Source: Enchytraeus crypticus
Lineage: Eukaryota > Annelida > Clitellata > Enchytraeida > Enchytraeidae
Assembly: GCA_905160935.1 (NCBI GenBank)
Contig: CAJHZI010000552.1
Coordinates: forward strand, 219,501-283,500
Direction of reading: 5' to 3'
DNA length: 64,000 nt
Made by a program: the position numbers and the translations under genes. Below the pieces are notes generated by a model, which saw only the letters and a list, made by a program, of their open reading frames with translations, was not told the DNA's origin and did no database searches. Within the stretch, counting starts at the first letter, position 1, and the number at the start of each line of letters is the position of its first letter. This document shows, in pieces, positions 24,715 to 37,070 of this stretch.

Positions 24715-25168
24715 CCTTTCCATTTATTTCCATATCCACATTTCCAGGGCTTGTAGTTTCCTGGTATTTTCTTTCCTTGTTGTCCATGTTTCACATTCAT
24801 ATAATAGCGTGGTCCACACCAAGGTTTTCGCTATCTTTATCTAGGTGTCTTTTTTCAGGCTTTTTCTTAAAAGTTCTTTCCTATTATCGAAGACTTCTTT
24901 TGCTTGTACAATCCTACTATATAGTTCAGTCTCACATTTCCCATCATCTGTTATAGTATGACCTAAATATTTGAAACTCCTCACCTGTTCCAATTTAGTA
25001 ACATCTATTATAGTATTGACTTCACCTCTATTCTGGGATACCCTAATCACTTTTGTCACTTTGATGTTAATCTTAATTCCATATTTCAATGCCGTATCAT
25101 TCAGATTATCCATTATCATGTGTAGCTCAGTCTCGCTTCCCGCTACCATTCCTTTGTAATCCTACCAT
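24715..25168 (-). pseudogene. RTE-like reverse transcriptase C-terminal fragment inside the hAT element
   Basis: The minus-strand frame (start about 25149) reads MVAGSETELHMIMDNLND and FKYLGHTITDDGKCETELY. This is the segment after the YADD catalytic box of RTE-type reverse transcriptases, with the YLGxxIxxDGxCxxEI signature. The catalytic YADD part and the tail are missing. Confidence 0.8.
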
Positions 25169-25291
25169 TCCTTAATATCGCTATCTGTAATTTATTTTAA
25201 AATTTGTGTTGGAACCAGCCTTACCTGATATATGCTGTTAGATACTGTAAGGCATATAAATACAAAAACTAATATATATGTGTATTGTTCT

Positions 25292-25296
<5 letters not shown>

Positions 25297-25363
<67 letters not shown>
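25297..25363. repeat. (AT)n microsatellite
   Basis: About 33 uninterrupted TA dinucleotides within the hAT element. Confidence 0.97.
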
Positions 25364-25364
<1 letters not shown>

Positions 25365-25966
25365 GTCAACCATTCTCCATAATATCTTAATGAAGACTCT
25401 GAAAAAATCTGAAAAGAAAAGTGTTTTTTTCTCCTGGAGCTGGCGAAGGAGAAAGGAACTTCAAGAGATCGGCTTGGTTCGGTTTGGGCGAAGCCAGGGT
25501 TCGGTATCGGTTCGGATTCGGTTCGGGTTCGTCCAGAGTCTGGGTTTGGGTTCGGTTCGGTCAAAATTCCAGATTTTAGGGTTCGGTTCGGTTCGGGTTC
25601 GGTTCGATTCCCATCTCTAGTTCAGACCCAACCCCTGTTGCTTCCCCTGTCCCACGTAAAATCTCTTCCGTTGAAAGGCACAGCCAGTGAAGTCATGACC
25701 TCTCCGACTCAGCAGCTCTTGAGCACAGAGTACTTTATTATCGCTCAGTATCTCATTATACTGTCTGCGCAGAGACCGATATACGTCAAAGCGACCGCCA
25801 CTCGACGCACACAAACCTTTATATAAAAAATCTTATCAAGCTTTTGTTTCCTCGTCAACGATAGCAGGCATCACGTGATCTGTGGTATCTTTGAAACCAT
25901 TGTTTATTTCTATTGCAGTGTCATGGTTGGTAATCGGTGTTCGAAACTGCTTTATAGCTTCCTCTT

Positions 25967-25973
<7 letters not shown>

Positions 25974-26007
<34 letters not shown>

Positions 26008-26285
26008 GCACACTGCCCGCTGGCTGGTTGGTCCATGGTATATAACGCTTCCATTTTTATCTGTCATCCGCTTTCTCTTCATGTCCACATAGGAGTGGAT
26101 CTCTAAATCATCTAACATTCTTAATCTCGGTTGTTCTGCCTCTGCTTCTATTTCCTTCCATTCTACCTTAGAACAATGATCTCCTTTAGTAAACTACCTC
26201 CCCTTAGAATGCGTCCTATAAAACTCTTCTCTCTATTCATTAAATCCTCTTTGTGCAGTATATTCATCCTTTCCATGATCAATCT
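25974..26285 (-). mobile_element. RTE-like LINE 3' end with (TC)n tail
   Basis: A (CT)n run is followed by TTAGCACACTGCCCGCTGGC, then CTCTTCATGTCCACATAGGA. It is the reverse complement of the RTE family tail; the microsatellite is the LINE tail. Confidence 0.72.
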
Positions 26286-26440
26286 TCTCTGCTGTTGAGA
26301 ACGCCAATTGGCAGCAAGCACCGATGCACGATTAGCCTTCCAGGGGTTCCAAGTTTAACATCATGACTTTAGTACGAGAGCAGTTTAGAGGCTGGGTCAT
26401 CAATAAATGTAGAACCTGGACCTATGGGTGCGTAGTATGC

Positions 26441-26465
26441 CTATATGCATGCATATATGCATGCA

Positions 26466-26515
<50 letters not shown>

Positions 26516-26520
26516 CACGT
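26441..26520. repeat. (AT)n with GCATGC flanks
   Basis: ATATGCATGCATATATGCAT leads into about 23 TA repeats. Confidence 0.93.
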
Positions 26521-26639
26521 ATGCATGCATACGTGCATACATGTACGTATGCATGTAGAAATATATTATATGCACATTTAAATATATTATACATTTATAA
26601 CATGCATACATCATATACACAAATACATTTACATTTGCA

Positions 26640-27900
26640 CATACACAAGTATACAGACACTCCATCGTCCCTATGCATACACAGTGGTACACACACGTAC
26701 AAGTACACTCTTGCACAAACAACCATGCATAACCACCCATACAACCACAATCACGCTTACACACACATACAACCATATATCTATAACCACTCATACTACC
26801 ACATTCACGCTTACACACACATACAACCATGTAAACACACCCATACAACCACATTAACGAATACAACTGGCTGAAGCCAGTGGCGAAGTCGTTAATGTAC
26901 TCGACCGCGGATCAGTAGGTGCGGGTTCAAATCCTGGGCTCGCCCGTCACTGACATCGCTTTCGAGCGAGGAAACTGACGTTAACCTTAGCTTTTTTTAT
27001 ACGCATCCATACAACCATGCATACGCACACATACAACCACATTCACGCATACGCACACATATAACCATGAATACACACCCATACAACCACATTCACTCTT
27101 ACACACACACATACAACCATGTATACACACACACATACAACCATGTACACACACCCATACAACCACATTCACTCCTACACACACATCCAACCATTTAAAC
27201 GCACCCATACAACCACATTCAAGCATACGCACACATACAACCATGCATATGCACATATACAACCACATTCACTCTTACACACACACACAACCATGTATTC
27301 ACACACACATACAACCATGTACACACACCCATACAACCACATTCACTCCTACACACACATCCAACCATTTGAACGCACCCATACAACCACATTCAAGCAT
27401 ACGCACTCATACAACCATGCATATGCACATATACAATCACATTCACTCTTACACACACATACAACCATGTATACACATCCATACAACCACATTCACTCTT
27501 ACACACACATACAACCATATATACTCACACATACAACCATGTACACACACCCATACAACCACATTCACGCTTACACACTTATACAACCATGCATACACAC
27601 CCATACAACCACATTCACGATTACACACACATACAACCATGCATACACACCCATACAACCACATTCACTCTTACACACACATACAACCATGTATACACAC
27701 CCATACAACCAGATTCACGCATACGCACACATACAACCATGCATACGCATACATACAACCACATTCACTCTTACTCACAAATACAACCATGTGTACACAC
27801 ACCCATACAACCACATTCACGCTTACACACACATTTAACTATGTTTACACACCCATACAACCACATTCACGCATATGCACACATACAACCATGCATACAC
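26640..27900. repeat. CA-rich minisatellite of about 48 bp, interrupted by a SINE
   Basis: Units such as CATACAACCACATTCACTCT and ACACACATACAACCATGTAT repeat about 25 times. All open frames here are Thr/His repeat translations. Confidence 0.92.
26869..26998 (+). mobile_element. SINE-A copy inside the CA-rich array
   Basis: Near consensus (GGTGCGGGTTCAAATCCTGG), ending in CTTTTTTT. Array units flank both sides. Confidence 0.87.
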
Positions 27901-27999
27901 ACCACGAGAACAGTTCAACAACCATCTCATGACAAATCTACGAATGCATAGACACGAACAAGCTCCACAAATACAATCCCACAGGCAAGTCCACTCATG

Positions 28000-28164
28000 A
28001 CAGCTTTCTCTCTCTTTTTCTCTCTCCCTCTCTCTCTCTGTCTTTCTTTCTCTCTCAATCAAACAAATGCTTCAACCTATTTGTCCACATCGGACAACAG
28101 TTTTATATAATCACCTTCTCAACACTTTACGGTCTAGGTCAAGTGCTCTCTCTCTCACTCTCCC

Positions 28165-28197
<33 letters not shown>

Positions 28198-28241
28198 GTA
28201 TAAATACATGCAGATATACACTGTCTGCGTACATATATAGA

Positions 28242-28316
<75 letters not shown>

Positions 28317-28330
28317 CATACATACATGTT
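28000..28330. repeat. (CT)n, (TC)n and (AT)n microsatellites
   Basis: CT-rich runs lie at 28000-28060 and 28143-28198. A 75-bp AT run lies at 28240-28313, followed by ACATACATACAT. Confidence 0.95.
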
Positions 28331-28801
28331 TATATATAATATTGTAATCTAGCTACTATTTTGTAATCTAGAACTATTTCACACACAAGCACGTCCCTGA
28401 GTTTAGATTAGGGTTTATGGGTTTAGGCCAGGGCCTACATTAGACTAACAAAGGTTCAATGGTGTTCGTTATTTAAAGGAGAGTGATAAGTTTATCATTC
28501 GGTGAGTCTGTCGTAAACATGTTTAATTTTAGCAAATGTCACGCAAATGACTTACATTCGTTTTCTGATCTCAAGTAGTACACGTTTCAGAAAACAATTT
28601 ACCGCAAAAGTGTGACGAGCAATTGTCAAGGTTGAACGATATAACCAATAGGAAAAAAGTACACAGGCGTTAAAAGGTGAAGGTCTGACTCAGTTTGTGG
28701 GTAAACAAATGGTGTTTTTACATTGTCGATCCATGCAGATTGATTTTAAATGCACAAATTAATCATTTTCAAGGTGTTTATTTCTTAATAGTATATAGGA
28801 A

Positions 28802-28858
28802 ATGGTAAAATGCTTTGCAGCCGGATGTAGTAATCAGCTTCTATGGGGTAAAGGCTGA
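28802..28858 (+). pseudogene. Possible THAP zinc-finger N-terminal fragment
   Basis: An ATG opens MVKCFAAGCSNQLLWGKG and then a TGA. C-x4-C after a Met-x-K start resembles the first Cys pair of the C2CH THAP domain (usually MxxCxxxxCxN...KGxSFHxFP). The rest of the domain is not found downstream. It could be a relic of a THAP-bearing transposase or gene, or chance. 28330-28800 and 28860-29080 show nothing else. Confidence 0.3.
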
Positions 28859-29080
28859 CATAAATATCAAATAAAGGAACATTTGTTAACTTTTAGTGTA
28901 TTTATCATTAAGATCCATGCATCGTTTGTCAACAAACGACTATCAGCTGTGGCGTCGTAACGTGAATTATGACAGTACGACTTAATACAATCTTAATTTC
29001 ACCAAACACATGGCAGTAAGAAGCACATACAACAGAAATCAAACACAACTCAAATCAACGTAAAGAAAATAAAGAAAGTA

Positions 29081-29213
29081 AAAGCTGGTAAAGCTAAGGT
29101 TAACGTCAGTTTCCTCACTCGAAAGCGATGTCAGTGACGGGCGAGCTCAGGATTTGAACCCCGCACATACTGATCCGCGGTCGAGTATCTTACCGACTTC
29201 GCCACTGGCTCCA
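29081..29213 (-). mobile_element. SINE-A copy
   Basis: Close to consensus: AAAGCTGGTAAAGCTAAGGT, CAGGATTTGAACCCCGCACA, GCCACTGGCTCCA. Confidence 0.88.
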
Positions 29214-29225
29214 ATCATTAGTCAT

Positions 29226-29318
29226 AAGTCATTAGACTTATTGTACCTGATACAGGCCAATAAGTCTAATGACTTTTAATTACTTTTAATAACTCTTTAA
29301 AAAGACTTTTAAAGAGTT
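29226..29318. repeat. Two adjacent perfect inverted repeats
   Basis: The first has 18-bp arms AAGTCATTAGACTTATTG (29226-29243 and 29258-29275) with a 14-nt loop. The second has 12-bp arms AACTCTTTAAAA (29291-29302 and 29307-29318) with a 4-nt loop. They may be a terminus of a small inverted-repeat element. Confidence 0.8.
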
Positions 29319-29504
29319 TTTTATGACTTTTACGGACAATTAACAGCGGCGGTTGCTCCTATAAGAGCGCCACAAAGGAAAGGATTGACACGCTAGTTAC
29401 ACGTCTAGCACGAGACAGTGTAATGAAGATCTAGTAATAATGTCATTATAAGCTTTCTAATCCAGCACCGTGCGACGAGCTGAGATGTAGGGTAAGCTAC
29501 TCTG

Positions 29505-29830
29505 TATCTCTATCTGTCAATCTATCTGTCTACCTATCTGTCTATCTATCTGTCTACCTATCTGTCTATCTATCTCACTATCTCTCTCTCTCTTACTCTC
29601 TCTCTCTTTACCTACAACCTATCTACCTACCTATCTACATATCAATCTACCTACCTACCTACTTATCTGTCCATTAATCTACCTATCCCTCTCTTTCTCT
29701 CTCTCTCTCAATCTCTCTACTAACTATCTGCCTACCTATCTACATATCAATCTACCTACCTACCTACCTACCTATCACTCTACCTATCTATATAACTACC
29801 TACCTACTTAACCTACCTACCTACCGACCG
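29505..29830. repeat. ATCT/ACCT tetranucleotide repeats
   Basis: Mixed CTATCTGT, CTCTCTCT and CTACCTAC runs. Confidence 0.93.
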
Positions 29831-30029
29831 AACGGTAAGTTGTCACGTGTAGTCAGAATCTGGTAGATTTATTTGCAGCAGAAAAATATATTGGCAGTTG
29901 TATACTTAAATTACACATATTTTGAACAAATAAATAACATTATAACTTTAATAGTGATGTGACTTCTCGAGACATTGAAGAACAGGCCAGGATCAAGTTT
30001 ATTGTTAATCATTAGCTGATCCAAGAACC

Positions 30030-30474
<445 letters not shown>

Positions 30475-30919
30475 TTCGTTTTATATAATCGGAAAGAAAG
30501 TCAAAAACTGGTATTTATTGCGACTATATCTGCAGCAGAATTAGCAGACAATCAGTAGCGGCAGCACCAGCATAGCTGACAGCTGTGCACTCTATTGCTG
30601 ATAACACAGCGGCAGACAATCTGATGCCAATCTAGATAATTCGCATTATAATTTGTCTTACATTTCACTTCCTAAAATATAATTAAAATCAGAATAAAGC
30701 CATTACGCCGTCTATAAGCAGGGCGTTAGCTCGTTTTTACATTAGGGTGGGGTTGGCAGGCGAGAGAATATAGAACGACTGGAGGGTTGGAAGGATGAAA
30801 AAGTATATATGTATGTAATTTATGCTTAGAACTGACATTATAAAATCCAAATTAGCATTATTATTATTAAGTGGAACAAAATATAGAATGGAATAGAATA
30901 AAAAGAATAGAATAGAACC

Positions 30920-31215
30920 AACGTCAGAAAGGGCATTCGGTTGATAAGCGCCTAAGCTCCAGAAATTGCTTCAAAAATTTAAACGAATGGAAATGAGGAT
31001 GTAGTAAAGAGAGTTTGGAGGGAGGAGCCGGATGTTAAGCTAGAGAGAGGTAGACCACAACTGACATGGGATGCGGTGATTTAGAAGGACATGACAAATA
31101 GGGGATTGACTGATGACATGGTGTGGGATAGAGAGGATTGGAGAAGGTCTATTCGTATCCCAACCCTGGATAAACTGAGATTTAAGAAAAGATGATGATG
31201 ATGATGATGAATAGA
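30920..31215 (+). pseudogene. RTE-like LINE family 2 3' end
   Basis: A broken frame reads VVKRVWREEPDVKLERGRP, QLTWDAVI, then DDMVWDREDWRRS, the C-terminal pattern of RTE-type LINEs. It ends TAAACTGAGATTTAAGAAAA and a GATGATGATGATGA tail. Confidence 0.7.
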
Positions 31216-31445
31216 ATAGAATAGAATAGTACAGAATAGAATAAACTAGTATAGACTAGAGTAGAATAGAAACCTTTACAAATATTATAGTGAATAAGGA
31301 CTATCTACTTCATAAAGATCAAGCTATCAAAAGAGGCAAACAATCTACGTACATAGAGTATGAAATGGGACGTTGTAAACGGTAAAATGAACAACTATGT
31401 GCACTATTCTTATATGCATCGTTTCGTGTATCTAACTATCCTGTG

Positions 31446-31605
31446 GGCTAGAGCCAGTGGCGATGTGGTTGGAATCAGTGGCGATGTCGGTACGATATTC
31501 GACCGCGGATCAGTATGTGCGGGGTTTCAAATCCTGGGCTCGCCCATCACTGACATCGCTTTCAAGTGATGACACTGACGTTAACATTAGCTTTACCAGC
31601 TTTTT
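31446..31605 (+). mobile_element. SINE-A copy with duplicated A-box region
   Basis: The head GCCAGTGGCGATGTGGTTGG is followed by a second ATCAGTGGCGATGTCGGTAC. The B box and the tail ACCAGCTTTTTAGC are intact. Confidence 0.85.
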
Positions 31606-31725
31606 AGCTTTAAATGGGGGAAGAATAGTATTAGGGGAAAGCTGCTCTCAAGCCCACAGTCAAAAGTATTAACCAGACTGCACAATATATCCATTAAAAT
31701 TTTTCTGGCAGGATTAAATTAACCT

Positions 31726-32290
31726 GGCATCAACTCAATATGACTTGATTAATCTACATATCATAATATAATCTCTCCTGCAGAAAATTGCTTCAAAGTC
31801 GCACAACAAATTACAACTTAAATACATAATTTAACACCTTCAACGGCATCAACTCAATATGACTTGATTAATCTACATATCATAATATAATCTCTCCTGC
31901 AGAAAATTGCTTCAAAGTCGCACAACAAATTACAACTTAAATACATAATTTAACACCTGCAACTTGAAACTCTACAAGAAAATTACAACATAACGTAACT
32001 CCTGTAACCAAAATCTCTATAACAAATTACAACATAGTGTAACTCATGTAACTCAGAAACCCTACAACAAATTACACCATAATGTATCACGTGTAAATCA
32101 GAAACCCTATAACATATTACAACATAGTGTAACTCAGAAACCCCTACAACAAATTACAATATAATGTAACTCCTGCAACTCAGAAACCCTAAAACACATT
32201 ACACCACAATGTAACTCCTTTAACTCGGAAACCCTAAAACAAATTACACCGTAATGTAACTCCTGCAACTCATAAACCCTCCAGCACTCT
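31726..32290. repeat. 119-bp direct duplication, then about 60-bp degenerate repeats
   Basis: 31726-31844 and 31845-31963 are almost identical. After it, units of CAGAAACCCTACAACAAATT and ACATAATGTAACTCCTGTAA recur. 32300-33000 is AT-rich with no recognisable feature. Confidence 0.88.
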
Positions 32291-32999
32291 AAGTTAATAA
32301 TACTTATTTGTCTCCCTAAGGCAAGCAATACAGTACAGCAGCATGCTTTGTAAGATGAAAGGATAGGACAAGAAAAAATAGAAAATAAAAAAGGAATTAA
32401 AAAAAATAAAAAGAAAGAATAATGAAAGAAAAAGAAAGAATAGGCATGAACTAGTCTTTGATGGTAGCATGAGTGTGTCGAGTTCATCTTGAAGAGAGCC
32501 TTGTGCTTCTGAACCTTGACGTTAGACATGCTACAGCCTACCTACTCTATCTCCAGGTCACTCATGAATCAAATCCTCAAATATATTATTCCTTATTTTA
32601 TCTGGCAAAGAGTAAATTATTATTCTTCAGTAGCTTTGTTACTTTATTCAATGACTTTATTTACTTTTTATTATTTATATTTTATTTGTTTTTTTAAATT
32701 TAATTTTATACTGTTAATATTTTATTTTTTTCTATTTATTTTTTATTTTTTATTTCACATTGATGATCAACTTAAACTGATAGGTGGTCAGCAAAATATT
32801 ATTAGCTTTTGACAATCAAGCCTGCAAAAAATAATCCTAAACACAACGGTGCTTGAGTAAGAATATAAAATTGAATACGGATGATATGTCAGAAAAGAAT
32901 TTAGATACATTTTTTAATGATATTTCTAAACTCTAATATGAGTTTACAAATAATTATTTGCATTTACTATGAATTTTAAACACTTATTACATTCATCAT

Positions 33000-33155
33000 C
33001 ATCATCTTCCCTTGAATCCCAGTTTAACTAGGGTCGGGATACGAATAGAATTTCTCCATTCCTCTCAAAGTCTGTGCCTTATCCATACCTTATGTAGCCT
33101 ATAGCTTGGAAAAAATATGGCTTCTGAGGTGGTTTCCCATTGCCTTCCACAGAAA
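33000..33155 (-). mobile_element. RTE family 2 tail with repeat D
   Basis: CATCATCATCTTCCCTTGAA and GTCGGGATACGAATAG, followed by repeat D (GGCTTCTGAGGTGGTTTCCC). The two are joined here, which suggests one LINE family. Confidence 0.65.
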
Positions 33156-33494
33156 TATATAAAATAAATAATTATTTATAAAAATATATAATTTACTTAA
33201 TTTAACTTACCAACAAGCAATCGATAAGGCATTACCTCTGCGTGATATATCCTGCTATTCTGAATTGATTCCAAATCACATCCTTTCCAGGAATGTCACT
33301 AACAACAAAATACTCGTCTAATTTCAATTTATATAAATTATATTTATAGAAATTAATCTATACAATCTATAATTCATTCATCTACAAGTTAAAAATTAAT
33401 GAAAATTAATTTACAATTTTTCATTAATGCAGTATATAAATATTAATGTATAGCTAGGCTGATGAAGGAGATGATTTGAAAGTATCAATGGACA

Positions 33495-33815
33495 TACTCT
33501 CTCTCTCTTAGTGCACTGCCTACTGGCAGGTCCATGGTACATAACGCCTCCACTCTTCTCTGTTTTCCGCCTTCCTCTTCATTTCCACATATGAGTGGGC
33601 CTTTAAATCATCTAACATACCTAATCTCAGCCAGCCACTGCCTCTTTTTCCTTCCATTCTACCTTCTATGACCTCTTTTAATAGACCTTCCCCCCTTAGA
33701 ATGTGTCCCATCCATCTCTTCTTCCTATTTCTTAATACATTTATCAACTGTCTATCTGTGCCAACTCTCTCCAGGACTTCCTCATTTGAAAGCTATAAAC
33801 TTGTTATCTGTCTAT
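33495..33815 (-). pseudogene. RTE-like LINE 3' end, longest intact C-terminal frame
   Basis: The minus-strand frame from 33747 reads MINVLRNRKKRWMGHILRG, then LLKEVIEGRMEGKRG, and ends REEWRRYVPWTCQ. It is the C-terminal region of RTE/BovB-type polyproteins, 75 codons without a break. A (GA)n tail follows. 33156-33490 shows nothing else. Confidence 0.8.
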
Positions 33816-33896
33816 CTGTGCCAATGGACATACTACACAATTTTAAGTGATTAATTACTAACTAGACAAATGTTAGTCACTAATTTAATATTCATT

Positions 33897-33952
33897 TGTC
33901 ACTGATATCGCTTTCAAGTGATGAAACTGACGTTAACATCAACTTTACAACT
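33897..33952 (+). mobile_element. SINE-A tail fragment
   Basis: Only GTCACTGATATCGCTTTCAA to GACGTTAACATCAACTTTAC remains. Confidence 0.65.
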
Positions 33953-34117
33953 TTACCTACACACTATAATACTTAAATAAATTAGTAAATAGAATTTATA
34001 AGCTTCTGTGGTTCCCGACAAAGAAACAGGTCTAAGAATTAAGCAATTTTCTGGATTTGGAATAGCACAGTTTAACGGAACTTCTACTCTTAGCTCCCGG
34101 GATGGCTTAGTAAACGA

Positions 34118-34375
34118 GCATTATAGTGAAATGATCAACTACATTGATATCTATCACTTTTAATATCACATGTTTCAACTGTTACGCACTTTAGACCATT
34201 TCTCCATATAAGCATTCCATTGAATGTCTGAGATTTTACTCTCAGATCAGCGTGGGATTCGAACCCATGAGGGTTCAATTCACCTCAGGATCTGTCATTT
34301 AAAACTTCATGACGTTACGCTACGTCATGAAGAAGAAACACATAGCCCTGTTCATTAAACATTAGCATACAATAC
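34118..34375 (-). mobile_element. SINE-B copy with co-duplicated flank
   Basis: 34118-34330 is SINE-B. Its head-side flank 34331-34375 (GAAACACATAGCCCTGTTCA, AAACATTAGCAT) matches the flank of the copy at 5636-5842, which belongs to the exon 10 minisatellite. Confidence 0.75.
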
Positions 34376-34469
34376 ATTAAGACATTCGACTAAGACATTC
34401 TAATGATTAGTCTTCATAATACTGAGGCTGCCAGCCTGCAAGTATGACAGCGGTGATATGTTAGTCACA

Positions 34470-34690
34470 CATTATAGCGAATGATCTTCCATGATGTTAG
34501 CTATCACTTTTAATGTCACATGTTACCCATTAGGCAGTTAAAGTCAATTATTATCCATGTTACCAGTCCAGGGAATGTCCGATATTTTATTCTCTGATCA
34601 GCTCTATCGGGAATTGATTGCGGGACCTCAGAAACAGTAAATTAAATTACTAGGCGTTACTTACCGTACTTACACACAGAGCTATTTAAA
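34470..34690 (-). mobile_element. SINE-B copy, diverged
   Basis: It keeps ATCACTTTTAATGTCACATG and TATTTTATTCTCTGATCAGC, but the B-box region is broken. 34700-35620 holds no recognisable feature. Confidence 0.65.
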
Positions 34691-35624
34691 CATTCCGCTA
34701 TTTAGACATACATGTGTGCGAATATATACGATTATCATTAAAAATAACCTACATATTGATTTATTTCTTTTTGATTTATTTGATATATAATTAAATTCAT
34801 ATGCAAATTTTCAACTCGAAACACGGGCTACGATAGATAAGACTCGTAATAATTTAAGACGCGAATATAATTTTATACGAATCTAATTTAAAACGAACCT
34901 AACCTAACACGAACCTAATTCGAACCTAATTTAATACGAGCCTAATTCTCTAAATCTAATCCGTCAACCAGCAATTATACGTAAACAATAAACATTTGTT
35001 GAATCGCGGATACTATATTTGACAAGAATATCTGGTTTAAAATTGACGCTAAATTTTTCAATGATACAGTCCAGTTGCTCGTCAATTATCTTAATAACGA
35101 GTATGCTGAATATGATGCTATTACTGAGACCTTTACTGAAATGGTGAATATCTATTCTATACTTCAGGAAAATATTCCAAACGTAGCAACCTTGCATTGA
35201 AATCAATAAAGCGTGTGCTATTTTTTATAGTATTTTCCAACATGTTGTTACAATGGCAAAGCTATTTTATAAGAATAATATGACATGATGTTTCAATTAA
35301 GAGCTTTATTTAGAAATTTCACTAATAATACAGTAAGAAAACTAATAAATTTTAATATCGCTTAGTGACTGAACACTAGCTAGCTTCAAATATGAAGGAT
35401 AAATCTTACTCCAGCTATTGTTGCTTTAACACAACATTCAAGTTCACATGCAATTTCTATAAAACCTTTTAAATCAAACATGGCTGCTGTAGAGTACAAA
35501 GTGGTTCAAATATAAAATATTAAATAAATATAAAAACAATCCAGAACGTCCTCTAAAATACTGACTATATCGTGTCAATCTCGATCTATAGTACTTTGCC
35601 AAGTGGTAATTTCAGAAGTAATAA

Positions 35625-36010
35625 CAATATTAATAACAACAATTAGAGTGCTACAGTCATCAATGACAACATCGAGCACTATTGAGACAAAATCAAGCCG
35701 GCAAGCAAAAAAGAAGGTCCAAAAACGGTGCAAATTCCAAAATCCAGAAATTCAGTCCAAAGTAAAGAGAGTAAAAGAAAAGGTGGTTTAGGCGCAGGTC
35801 GCTGCTCATGGACACTGGATAGAAAAGAGAGATGGAAAAGATAGTAGCTTAATTATATTAGTTACACTAATATAATAATAACAGTAATTAGAGTGCTACA
35901 GTCATCAATGACAACATCGGTCACTAATGAGGCAAAATCAAGCTGAAAAGCAAAAGGAAGATCCAAGAGCGATGCGCATTTCAAAATCCAAAAAATCTGT
36001 CCAAAGTTAC
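35625..36010 (+). repeat. Two tandem copies of repeat E
   Basis: 35625-35775 and 35878-36010 both start TAACAACAATTAGAGTGCTA or a close variant. 36011-36460 shows nothing. Confidence 0.72.
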
Positions 36011-36462
36011 TAATTGCCTATACTGGTTCGATCACTTGTTACACGCTAAGTAATATCACTTAAGGCATGTTGGCTAACAGAATTGAGTATTTTATTGTAT
36101 ATTTTAGCTAGTATGTCAAATATATTTATTTTATGCAATAAATTATAAAATAAATGTAAGCGATAATAAGCGTAATATTAAAGTTGTCTTCCATGAAAAA
36201 GATTTGCCAAGAGTTGGAATAAGATTGGTTGTTATAGTAAACAAAAGTAAGTTTAAAATATTTTAAAACATTCATTTTGTTAGTTTTGAGTAATGAATTC
36301 TTCGGTATCTGATATTGAACTTTTGATTTGTGCAATACAATCCGACGAAATTAAAATTGTGTTTGCTTGTACGATAACTGATTTTATTACTAAGATGTTG
36401 CGTTGCTATGTCTTCCTATTATAACAAATTATTATATAAAAAAGTCACTAAGCGATATTACA

Positions 36463-36697
36463 TGCCTCAATAGCGCAATGGTTAAGGGTGTAGATAACGT
36501 CATTAAGTTTTAAATGACAGACCCAGAGGTGAATCGAACTCTCGTGGGTTCGATTCCCAGCCGCGCTGACCTGAGAGTAAAATCTCGTACATTCACTGGA
36601 CTGGCTACACGGAAAATGGACTAAATTGCCTAATGGATATAACATGTGGTATTAAAAGTGATAGATATCAACATAGTTGATCATTTCACTATAATGT
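36463..36697 (+). mobile_element. SINE-B copy, near full length
   Basis: Head CCTCAATAGCGCAATGGTTA, B box GTGGGTTCGATTCCCAG, tail ATAGATATCAACATAGTTGA then TCATTTCACTATAATG. Confidence 0.85.
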
Positions 36698-36945
36698 GTG
36701 ATATTATTATATCTGATCAACTAACTTATTAGTTTAATTTATCCGTTAAATGTTGTCAAATAGCTTTAATTAATTTATATGTAGTCTTTGAAGCCACTTT
36801 TACACTTTCAACTTTCAATTTGTTAATTATTTGATTCTTAGATATTATAATTTAATTTTTTATTGTTTTTATTTTTAGATTTAGCTCATTAAAAGCATGT
36901 TTACATATTCGTTTAGAATTAATTTCCTAGTCTTCTGTATAAAGA

Positions 36946-37070
36946 TGACGTCCCTGATACCATCTTTGATGGGGAAATAGACGTTAAACCTTTATTATTA
37001 TTGTTATTATTATTACTACTATTTTATTATTATTATTATCATTGTTATGATTATTATTGTTATTATTATA
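36946..37070 (+). mobile_element. CR1-like LINE 3' end with (ATT)n tail
   Basis: GATGACGTCCCTGATACCAT, AGACGTTAAACCTTTATTAT, then TTATTATT repeats. 37071-37560 has no recognisable element but contains the MEIG1 5' region. Confidence 0.65.

Larger units (their letters stand above)
23917..25619. mobile_element. hAT-type non-autonomous DNA transposon
   Basis: The element starts TAGAGATGGGAAT and ends ATTCCCATCTCTA, a terminal inverted repeat of the hAT pattern. It is flanked on both sides by the exact 8-bp duplication GTTCAGAC (23909-23916 and 25620-25627), the size hAT transposases make. Both subterminal regions carry clustered GGTTCGGTTCGG motifs, as expected for transposase-binding repeats. 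No transposase frame is seen. It contains an RTE fragment and an AT microsatellite. Confidence 0.9.

Noticed and set aside
24715-25168. Functional reverse transcriptase gene
   Set aside because: Only about 100 codons of the C-terminal part remain, without the catalytic motif, inside a DNA transposon.
26428-27951. Several 140-240-codon Thr/His-rich frames
   Set aside because: All are translations of the CA-rich array and overlap in three frames.
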